NCBI RefSeq assembly: GCF_018687715.1 | Contig: NC_056762.1 | Location: 25,410,864 to 25,474,863 of the forward strand | DNA: 64,000 nucleotides | Source: Carya illinoinensis | Lineage: Eukaryota > Streptophyta > Magnoliopsida > Fagales > Juglandaceae | Direction: 5' to 3' | Shown here: in pieces, positions 35,201-47,200 of the stretch | Numbering within the stretch: position 1 is the first letter of the stretch | Layout of the letters: the number at the start of each line of letters is the position of its first letter | The notes under the pieces: generated by a model | Databases searched by the model: none | Seen by the model: only the letters and a program-made list of their open reading frames with translations | What the model was told of the DNA's origin: nothing | Made by a program: the position numbers and the translations under genes

Positions 35201-38200
35201 AAGAAATGGAAACAAAAAGTCATGAACACCAAGGCTATTGAAATCTACACCTATGGCCCATAGAAATAAAGCTCTAATAATAAGAGATTTAAGCTCCTCT
35301 AATGGCGCGCTCCTTGTCTTCAAACATTTGGTCATTTCGCTCCAGCCACAAGCACCATAGAATACAGATAGGAGCCATCTTCCACAAGGCCATGATTTGT
35401 GGAACACCTCCTAGATTTGTCCAACTGGCCAAAAGCGCAACCACTGTGGTGGGCATAACCCAAGCTAGCACTAATCTGCAGAACACATTCATCCCATACA
35501 GCTCTAGAAATCTCACAATGCAGCAGAAGATGATCCACAGTTTCACCACTTTACTTACACATGCAGCATCAATCTACTATGATCGCAAGGGACAGAGTGT
35601 TACATTACTTATGCAAATCCAGTCATGTTGCAGATGTCATTCCATGATATCTTGGCCACCTCACAATGTAATAGAATTATTGGTAAGGATTTTCCCAAGG
35701 GAAGCAGTCCAACCATAGAAAGCTACCTTGGGGGCACCTTACATCTCCAAATGCACTTCCAAAAGGGTTGGGGTTTTGGACCTTCAAAGCCTTGCACAAG
35801 GACGGAACCATGAATCTCCTACTCCTTGCATGAATCCAGATCATCCTATCTGTCACAACATTACCAATGTTCGTAGCATATAACAAGCTGAAAATTTCAA
35901 AAATGGCTCCTAATTCCAAATCCTAAGCCGCTTTTAGAAACAAGTATTATACTGAAATGAGCCACTAAAGCTATCCATCATATCTGCCACCAAAGCCTCC
36001 TTATCATGTGCAATCAAAAGAGTGTGGGAAATGCGATCTTGAGGGCCCTATTGCCACACCTACCTCAAATCTAGGGGTATCTGGAAACATTCCCCACCCC
36101 TTGAACCCAAAAAAAAAAAAAAAAAACTCCATTTCTAATATTTCTGCACAATCCCACTCCATTCCCACCTCTAACTTCATTTAGAACACCATCCTCCCCG
36201 ACTTGGAGTCAATAACAACCCTCCTCCACAAAGCCTCCTCAACCAGGTGATACAGCCAGAATCACTTCCCAAGGAGGAGGGCCTTGTCACAGGTCCTCAA
36301 CTTACGAACCCCTACAAGTAACCTTTTCTCATGGTCTAGTCAAATCAGGACACACATGGTCCCACCTTTTTCTCCCAAATGAAGACGGGGGGTGATATCA
36401 TATGGCAATATTTGAAAAGTCAGGAATACTGAAATATGTTCTGAATCAAAATATAAACTAGAATTCAACCAAAACTGCTGAAACATACCAAGAAATCCCG
36501 AAATTCGAGGCACAATGAAATATTGGAGTCTCCCATATTGGCTACTGTTCTCATACAAAAGTTTCTGGCCAATTAAAAACTTCGAAGGACAGCTCTAGCC
36601 ATATCTGCGCCATAATCCAAAAATGACTAGACCATGTGAAGTTTCCCCAGAATCACTTATAAAACTCAGTTTCACCTAGTAAGTAGCCAATGTGTTACTT
36701 GTCACCCATGTATACATTTCAAACATCACCGGGAAGGATTGGCTCCTACGATAAAATAGATGTGTAAATGACTTGTACAAAAAGTGCCCGATTGATGTTA
36801 ACAGAATTTAGAAAGAAATCAAAACACGATACATGCTTGGAAAAAATTTGCGTTCTCATTCATCTTCCTCTCCATGGTAGGCAGGTAAGCATCTGTTCAG
36901 ACCTAGACCTCTCTGATCTAGGCAATATTTGCGGTCTCATCTATGTTCCAGTTCCACATCATCCTGGATAGGATTGTTAATCAACATCCTACAACAACCT
37001 CAGCAACTTATCCACTATATGTGAGTTATTCCTTTTTCCCAATATGGGATTGGAGTGTTACATGAATTGTGGGTAGTGTGGTAGAATACCCTACTGGAAC
37101 TATTTCTTTAATCTCTTTTTTAGTTCTTGAACCTCCAACATGCCCATTGCACTCAATTTCTATAGCATATTATCATATTCATTACATATACATAATGCAC
37201 AAAAGCATCCCTATCCATGTTCATGCCATTTGAAGATCTTTGTTGGCAGATAACACTACTAGAGGGGATAAGGAAACTTGTGACAATGAACTACACCAAA
37301 ATACATACATTACACACTCATAGATATCACCAACAGAGATTAATTGTTACTTTTATTAAAAAAAAAAAAAATCCCAACATTAAGTAGTGGGAAAGGAAAA
37401 CAAACAATCGCATGGGAGGCTAAGCAACCTAAAAGTTTTGGTTAAATTGAGCATTTTAGTTAACAGAAGAGAGACATTTAAAACAATTTAGTGACAACTG
37501 CATAAAAGAATCATTCTTCAATGAGTGCAAATGTATAAATTCCCTCAAAAAATGGTCACCTGAAAAATGGCGCCGGACAAGGATGCTCCAATCAACTGGA
37601 GAGTGTATACGATGATAGTCACCGGGCTTCAAGTAAATTACACAGTAAAATAGACCTTTCATTGGACTGCAGTGTTTGAATGCATAAAGTACAGTCAAAA
37701 CCAGATAATTTGGTTGCATCACATTTTATATTTAAAGTAATCTTAAATTTCATAAATCAAAGAATGACTTGATATGCATGTAACAAATTACACTCTCTTG
37801 AACTCAAGCATAAGTGAAGAAAGTTTTATACGACAAATTTAATAAACAATCACATTTTCATCCAAGGATTCAAACTAAAAAGGAAGCTCTTGTGAAAGAG
37901 ACTTATAGAACGAGCAAACTGAGAACGAGCATTTACCTGTAGGTATCCACCACAATAAATCATACTGGTTACTCAGTTTGATTGAGTACAAAAGACTGAA
38001 AAAGGCTTCTAATCTGTCCATTTCCCAATCTTGTGCTGCCCGACTAAAAATGATGTTCTACTGGATTTGTTCCCCCACTATCACCATGACTTCCGCCAGT
38101 CATGCATCTTTAGCACTTGCAACCCTTAATAGTGCTGGAAATAGATCCTTTGGAGCACAATTACCACACCAAGTATCATGCCAGAATTTGATCCTAGCCT

Positions 38201-41200
38201 CATCTCCTAGACGAAATCTTGTGTGACTAGTAAAGACCTCCCATCCTCTCCTTATATATTTCCACAAACCCACTCCGTATGCCTCTCTCACTTCGTTGGT
38301 ACACCATCCCCCCCACAAGCCACCATATTTACTCTCAATCACCAACTTTCATAGGGCTTCTGGTTCTTTATGATATCTCCACAAGCATTTTCCAAGTAAC
38401 GTCCTATTAAAGATTCTCAAATTTCTAATGCTCAAATCACCATTAGAGAGAGGACTACATACCTTCTCCCACCTAACTAGGTGGAATTTGAACTCCTCAC
38501 CTATTCCACCCCACAAGAAATCCCATTGTAGTCTCTCAATACGAAGAACCACACTTGTTGCAATAGGGAATAGGGACAAAAAATAGGTCGGTAAGTTAGA
38601 TAATGTACTCTTTATCAGGGTAATCCTACCACCTTTGACAGGTACATTCTCTTCCAACTTGCCAATCGATGCTCTACTTTCTCAATAGTTGTATCCCATA
38701 AAGAAGCCGCTCTCGATGTGGCCCCCAACGGAAAACCAAGATATGTCACAGGGAGTGAGGCAATCTTACATCCCAGTATATTAGCCAACTGTCTTATATG
38801 CTAAACACCTCCAATAGACACCATCTCTAATTTGTCCAGTTCACTTTCAACCAAGAAACTGCTTCAAAACAAAGTAGGAGGGCCTTCAATACTTGAACCT
38901 GATTTTGATCTTCCTCACAAAAGATCAGTGTCATCTGCAAATAATAAATGAGAAATATTAATAAGTCCCCCACTCGGGGATCCAATCGAATATCCAGTCA
39001 CACACCCATCGGCAACCACAACCAGGGCTAAGGTAATTATGCTCAAAGCCTCCATCACTATAACAAAGAGTAATGGGGACAATTGATCTCATTGTCTTAA
39101 ACCTCGTGGGCTATTGAAAAATCCAGTTGGGCTTCCATTGATCAGCACTGAAAATTTCACCGTAGATATACATGTTCTCAAATTTGAAAGGCCTTTGACC
39201 CCCCGGAATTCCACCACAATCTAACAATATAAAAATATGATCAGAGCACAACCGAGGAAGTTTTTTCTGACATAAATCTAGAAAATGCATCTCCCATGTA
39301 GAAGATATGAGAAATTTGTCCAGTCTCAACCAAGCTTGGTTGTTGGACCAAGTATATTCACCTCCCATAAGAGATATGTCCACAAGTTCCAACTCAAAAA
39401 ATGAGATGCGAGAATTCCCCCATAGCATGATTTTGCTATCCCTACCCCGATCTTTCGCTTGGAAATCTTGTCACATTAAAGTCTCCACCAATACACCAAG
39501 GAACCTCCAACCATGAACACAAACCTACTAGCTCATCCCAAAGCAACCACCACTCACACTCCAAATTAGGACCATACACCCCAGCAAAGGCCATTCAAAG
39601 TCATCTTCAGGATTTTTAAAAGAGCATCCCACTGAATATTCTCCCACAAACACATCAATATTCCCCACCACCCGTTTGTCCCACACAACCAATATACCAC
39701 CTGACGCCCTTTCGATTGTAAGTACACCCAGCCTACATATTGACAACCCCATAAGCTCTAAATAGTTCTTCTTGTGATAAGTTTCAATTTAGTTTGCTAC
39801 AAACAAATGATGTCCACCTTCCATTGTCTTAGCAACGATCTTATACGTAAACATTTGATGATCTCATTCAGCCCCCTAACATTCCAAGTCAGAATTTTAG
39901 GCTTCATTTATCAACTATTCCAGCCCTCCCTTTGTTACGTCCACGACTCACACTCCCCTCCTTACTATCGTAGTTGAGTGACCAAGTTAGCCTTTTTAAC
40001 TCCCAATTTCTCTTAATCTCTGCTCCTTGTCTTGCGTCTATGGCTATTAAGAGTGCCTTGAACTGTTCTTCATATCCTTCACAAGATATCCCCACCCAAC
40101 TTTGAAGCTCCTCCACTTTTTTCAAAACCCAATTAGATGATAAATTAGGAGGGATAATCCTTATTGGAGTAGGATCATCCCCTGATATCCCCTCTCCTTC
40201 TATTGTATTACTGAGAGGCTAAAAAACGATCATAGATCCTTTCCCTACTGCCTCCCGCTTCTCCATCACACACTCACACTCCATCCCTACTGCCTCACAC
40301 TCACAATCACCCTCTGTTGACTCTCCCGGAGACCACCACCCTCCCCTCCTCCTCCATCTCAGTCAACTGCAAAGACGGGGCCTGCTCACTTGGTGGCGGC
40401 ACAACCCCCTCATCCCTCAGAGGCAAACAAACCTCCTCTAAAGCAAACTCTTCCAACGCCGCCTCCCCCGCGTCACTTTGAGATAAACAAACCTCTTTTG
40501 AAGCATGTTCGTCCATCACCGCCATAGGAGAAGCACCGACGACATCCATCGGCTCAGTCTATGCAGGTTGCAACGCCACTGACCCGTCGCTGACATCCTA
40601 ATTGCACGCACTTCTCCCCTACACTGAGATGACTAAATCCGTCAGTGACTCTACCGCCGGCAGGTCAACCCCTGTCGACTAGGCTACCTAGGTCTTTGCC
40701 GGAGCCAGTAACCCATGTGTCTCCATCGAGGCCTACCCACAGCCCGATGGGCCAGCCCCAGTAGCCCTGGTTTTTCTCCAGATGAGGCCTAGCTTCAGTA
40801 GCCCAAGTTTCCTCATGAACTAAGGCCCAACTCTTGGGCCCATTGCCTCCTTCACCTTCAACCCAAGCCTCTAATTCAGACCCTGACCCTATTGCACATT
40901 GGACCCCAAATTAACTTTTAAGGCTTCCGTTCTTAGGTCTTGGCCCAGGCCCAATACCAAGCCCAACTCCTCTTTGTCTTCAACACACCGTATCAACCAA
41001 TTGACTTTAAAAGTCATTTCTTCCAGCTGCTTCTTCAAACCAGCGAGAACCTGCAGCTGCATTTCCCCTTTTGGCTCAACCACATACCTGCCACCCCTCT
41101 CGTTGCTCTGTGTACATGCCGTAATGGTAGCTCCTCCTGGGATAATTCACGTTCAAGAAAGACATGAAGTAAACTTGTTTACATATTGGACTCCTTGAAA

Positions 41201-44200
41201 GCGAATTATCCCTGGACTCCTTGAACGTGAATTATCCCAGGACTCCTAAACAAAAGCATTTGTCATGACTACTCTTCTGGCCCCAACCAAATTGTATGCT
41301 TTTATTCCACTTATCATAGGCTGCAACGTTATGCGTTCTTTAACAAATGTGGCCTATATCACATAGTAACTTAAAAGACTCCCTTATCCTAAGTAAATGA
41401 GGTTGATCTCATATTGAATATGACATGATTACATGAGTCAACTATAATTCTAATAGTCACAAAAGAATCTTTATGGTAAGAAAGGAAGATTTCTCAATCT
41501 TGCATGACTTCTAAAATCTGGAGTTTGCAAAAACACAAAATGATATTTAATGAGTCAATTCATTGTGCAAAATTTCAGATGCTCTCTAGAATTATGACCG
41601 GACCAACACAAAGTGCATGGATAACTCAAGAAACAAACTTCAGTCCACAGTACTCCCATCTTTTAACTATCAAATCTATTTCAACATTTTATGGACTTGA
41701 TAGCCACGGTGATTGAGAAAATCAAACATAGATTGGCTGGTTGGAAGAGATTGTATTTGTCGAAAGGGGGCAAGATCCCTTTAATCAAAAGTACTCTCTC
41801 TAATCTACCAACATTTTTTTTTTTTATCTCTATTCCCAATTCCAGCAAGTGTGGTGCTCCAGATTGAGAAACTGTATAGGGACATCCTTTGGAGTGGCAT
41901 GTGGTAGGACTTTATAATTCCATTTAGTCAAATGGCCTAAGGTATGTGCCCCACTTCCCTTGGGAGGGTTGAATATTAGAAATCTAAATATTTGCAATAG
42001 GGCATTACTTGGGAAATGGTTGTGGTGATATAATACGGGACCAGAAGCTCTATGGAAGTTGCTAATTGATTGTAAATATGGAAGTGTGTGAGGGGGTTGG
42101 TGTAGTAGAGAGGTAAACGGACCTCATGGAGTGGGGATCTAGAAGCATGTTAGTCGGGGATGGGAGGTGTTCTATCGTCATACTAGACTTGTGTTGGGAG
42201 ATGGTTGTAAAATAAAATTCAAGAGCGATATATGGTGTGGAAACAATACACTAAAAGATTTATTCCCCTCAGTATTCAAGATTGCATGTGAGAAAGAAGT
42301 TTCAATGGTTGATTTTATGGTGATAGCTGGGGATCAAATACAGTGGAAAATCGTCTTTAGTAGGGTGGCTCAGGATTGGGAAGTTGGTAGTTTTGAGAAG
42401 TTCTTTCAACTTATGAATTCTGTGAGATCAAGCATCCAAGGAAATGATAAGATGTGGTGGGTACCTACAAGTAAAGACACATTCTCGGTTCAATCGTTCT
42501 ATAAGTTTCTCACACAGATGCAAAAGACTTAGTTTCCATGGAAGAGGATATGGTGTGATAAGACGCCTCCCAAAGCGACTTTCTTTGCATGGACAGCTTC
42601 ATTGGGTAAGATCTTGACAACAGAGAATTTGCGAAGGCGTGGGGTGATCATAATAGACTGGTGCTGCATGTACAAGAAGAGTGGTGAAACTGTGGATCAT
42701 CTTCTACTGCATTGTGATGTAGCTAGAGTATTACGGATTGAGGTGTTTAGCATATTAGAGTCAGCGTGGGTTATGCCCGCCACAGTGGAGGCACTCTTGG
42801 CTTGTTGGACAAATCTAGGAGGTATTCCACAAATCAAAGTTACATGGAAGATGGTTCCTATTTGTATTATATAGTGCTTATGGAAGGAGTGAAATGACAA
42901 GACTTTCGAAGACAAGGAGCGATCATTTGAGGATCTTAGACCTTTTTTTGTTACAACGTGATTCCTATGGGCCATAGCTATAGATTTTAATGGTTTAGAC
43001 CTTCACAATTTTCTTGTTTCCTTTTTTCCATACTAGATAGGTGTTTATATACTATCTTGTGTACTTGGGCTATGCCTATTCTATTAATACAATCGTTTAC
43101 TTATCAAAAAATTATTCTGCCTTACACCTTTCACCAAAGACTAATGCTCATGACCAAATGGGAGCTATGCACACAAAACTTCTTTTCAAAAAAGAAAAAG
43201 GAAGGAGTTTTCATTTCACATTGTAAAACTAGAATCCTTGTGATTCTGTTCCTCTAGCTAGACTACAAGAGCAATATATACTAGATTGAAAGAATTGCAT
43301 AAAGAGAGCTTAAATCCTTGGGGTATGCGGAAGCAGCCCGGTGTTAAGCTATGTATAGGACTCTTTTTGGGATGACCGATTGACTGTAATGAGAATGAGT
43401 ACCCCCTTCATCATTGTGTATGATATCCTAAAGAATTCATATGGGGTCAGTGTGGCCATGCCCAAAAGGGGTATAGGTGAAAGGAAAGGGTGTATGAAAA
43501 GAAGGTTGCTTTCTCTCATGAATCTGATACGCTAGTTTGTAGGAATAGTTGCAACCCTCCGATTGCCATGGTTCACTGTTGTTATAAACAAAAGAAATGA
43601 CAAAAAAGGATAAGATTGAAAGGAACAAAAGTGCAACAAAGATAACAGTTCTTGGTGGGACTCACACTTTCCTGTGCACAACCTAATGCACCAAAGTTCA
43701 TGAACAAAAAGAGACTAGGTTCTGAGATATTTTCATGGAATCATAGTCGTAATTTTTAAGTCCAAAACTGAAAAAAAAAAATCATCCCATGAAAACTAAC
43801 TAGAGGAGAGAAAACATGTGTCCTATCAGACACATTTCCAGCATAACAGAGATGCAAATGACAAAATATTCAGATAAAATATAGGGAAAGAAATTTTAAA
43901 AGATACGTGCCGGCTGGTGATCAAGAATATATATTTATGATCACGAACGTCCACATTGGCACAATGTTAAAGATCAATGGCAAGAAGATGTCATATATGA
44001 AATTTTAATTACCATACTGACACAGGATCCCAAACTTTAGGAGACGCCAATGAAACTTTCCACCATGACTTCTTACTCTTCTCTTTAGAAGTATTTTCCT
44101 GTTCACCACTCTCTTCTTGCACACCCCCTTCGGCTATCATGGGAAGGAAAGAGCTTGCACCAAGAAGTGAAGAAACGGAATAGGAACACCCTTTGACTTG

Positions 44201-47200
44201 CTCAATCATAGCCCCTACTCCTCTTAACTCTCCACATCTCAAAACGATACCATCAACGGGACTAATCTGTGATCAAATAGGAATTCAGTAATAGATGTTT
44301 AGTAACAGTTAGCGATGATTTACAGTTAAACAAATTGGGCATAGGATGCCCAAGAAGCTGGTTACCAGTTACCAGACATTGTGGATCATGGTCAATGGGC
44401 CTGGAACCTTCTTTCAAAGTACGAACAAAGAACTGCCGTAGAGAAGCATATTCATCCAGAGGCAGAGCTACTTCATCTAAATCTGCTAATAAACATTTGA
44501 AGTATTATTGAGATATAGGATTTTTTTTATCAGTATTATTGAGATTAAGAAATTAACGCATAGATTCTACCAATTCAACCAAAATGATAAGGGCCAACAT
44601 TACACTTTTGCACCTTTAAGTTATTCTCATATTTCAACAACTGTCTAAAATTTTGATGAGAGAAGTTAAGCTCAAGTTTCCTGGTGTTCCAATTTAGCTC
44701 TAACAACACGTCAAGCAGAATAGAATGGAATTGCACGACTTTTTTTTTTTTTGGGTTAATTCAGTTATTTCCAAACTGCACAAAAAGAAACCCACACATT
44801 CTCAAGCCCGTAAACTTTCCCGATATTTATTCCTGATGTCAAAAGACAGAGAGTTGATGAGTTAAGAGGAAGAAAAAGAAGAGCAAAGCAACAGTAAGTT
44901 CTATAAGAGGGACCACGATATTTATCCTAAACTTCCAATATTGAAAAAAAGGGCAGAAAAAATTCAGTAATTTTTTAGTAACAGAAATTTTTTTTAAGTA
45001 ATATAAATTTCATTAAAACGCACAGAAAGCACAATCCAAGTACACAGGAGAGCCACCTATCTAGAGGTTGTTCACAGTCTAGACTATACAAGAAATTCAA
45101 GGAAATTAACCCCATTAGAATCTGTAGATGCTTCCGAAGGATGAGACTTTTGAAACACAAAGTTTTGAGCTCCTCCATTGTCCGTTCATAGTCCTCAAAA
45201 CTTTTCTTGTTCATTTCCCTCCAGATACACATATAAGCAAGTAAGGATCGTTTTCCACATCATTTGAACTTGTGGCATAATAACTAATCCTCTCCAAGAG
45301 TCCAAAGGTCCACTACTCTCTTAGGCATGGCCCCAGCAAACCAACTTGGCTAAAAAAATACTCCACAATCCACTAGCCACTGCGCAATGGAGTAAAACTG
45401 ATCTACAAACTCCCACTTCTCTTACACATACATCAGAAATCAATTACAACAATATGCCTTTTCCTTGTATTATCCATAGCATTATTAAAAATTTGTGATG
45501 ACGATTTTTGTTTTGAAAGAATATCCATTAATCCAAGTCTATCATCCAGATCGGACATTCCCTAGAACTCCGAAATGTCATCATATATATGAACTGGACT
45601 TTTCCTCTTAACACTCTAACAAATAGTAAGAGAAATAATTTCACCTTCTCAATTAAATGCAGTTAGAGAATGGATTACATTAAAAATTGAGGAATTTTGA
45701 TAACCTAATTGCTCAATTCTAAACTTCACAGACTGATAAAGTGCCACAAACCCTACAAGCAACAACAAGAGAGCAGTAAAAACTATTGCAATGACAAGAA
45801 AATAAAAAGGTAAAACAATCATACTTGAGTGGAATGCCCGAGCCCATGCTCTATAGGTATAAGGACGCAGCCAGACAGGAAGTTCCTACGAACATAATTA
45901 TTTCACCAAGTATATCCATATCAAAATAACATAATCATAAAAGATCACATGAACGTGGGAGAAATGTGAGCAAAATATCAGAGCAGAAAAGAAAATCTTC
46001 TTAAACATGCCAAGTATGTGTCCTGATAGAGCAAGCAACAGCCATAACATCATCTGAAGTACCCACATGACACATTTAAACATCAATAAAAATATATTGT
46101 CAACCAACTATAGCAGAAAGATTTTTTTTACTGATGACGTGGCACCTTGCCTTGGCCTCTTGGACCCACCTTGGAGAGTAAACCATTATTGGATACCAGA
46201 TGGATGCCAAACATGTAAGCCAGAAAACCTTTTCAATTGTCATAAGAAAAACTACGTTGATTTTTTCATCTTACCTTCTAATGCTGTTGCCAAGAACTCC
46301 ATAAAACTGATCCAAACTGAACTTCAAAGACCGACACCACAGTATCAGATACATATGCATTCCCAAAAAAAAAATATAACCAATGCTCCCCCATTAAATA
46401 ACTTTAACAAAACATGATTATAAGAACTAGCGAATTAGAAGACATCATCCCAAAAACAAAATACAGGACATGGCATCAAATGAATATTAAGTAAATAATT
46501 CTTTCAATAAGAAATAGAGAATGCTCTAACACAGAAAAAAAAAATTTGATAATTAATAAGAGAATTTTGTTCCAAATAAATAGGCATAGCCCAAGTACAC
46601 AGGATGTATGCAAATACGAAAAACCTACCTACAAGCTAAAACAGAAAATAACTAAAACAAAACATTACAATCATTCCCATTCCTTATAAGATTCTTCATC
46701 CAAAAGTTTAAAGTACTAAGGAAGGAAGAATGCCCTAAGTTTCCCTATGGAACGTTCACAATTCTCAAATCATCTAACACAGAAAATTTTCTGAACGGTC
46801 CTCATATATTTCAATCTGAAATTGAAACGACCAATAAATTCGACAAAAGAAATAGAACAAACATTGCCTTAGACATTCAATCAAACACAGTCCTCAGTAA
46901 TAGAGATTTGACCAAAAAATAAACATATCACCAACTATGCTTTGCATCACCCATCTAACCAAAAAGAGAGAGAAAAGGTCAGCGAGCTAAGCTCCTTTGT
47001 CTCTCAACTATGATGCAAAAGCTACATATATAGATAATTGTATATATCAATTAGCCGTATTTCTTTCAATAGGTGAGAGCATATTGCAGTAAAAAAAAAC
47101 ATCTCTACTTTGAAGCTACCTAAAGTTTTAAAAACATCCCTTCAATAGTGTAATTCCAATATAATTCCCTATCATCATGGTCTACTTTTTGACAACTATT

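Noticed and set aside
44013..44018. Alternative PSD1 exon 7 donor GTATGG at 44017
   Set aside because: It leaves the wrong phase for exon 8. The donor GTAATT at 44012 restores the frame and the conserved PMKG motif.
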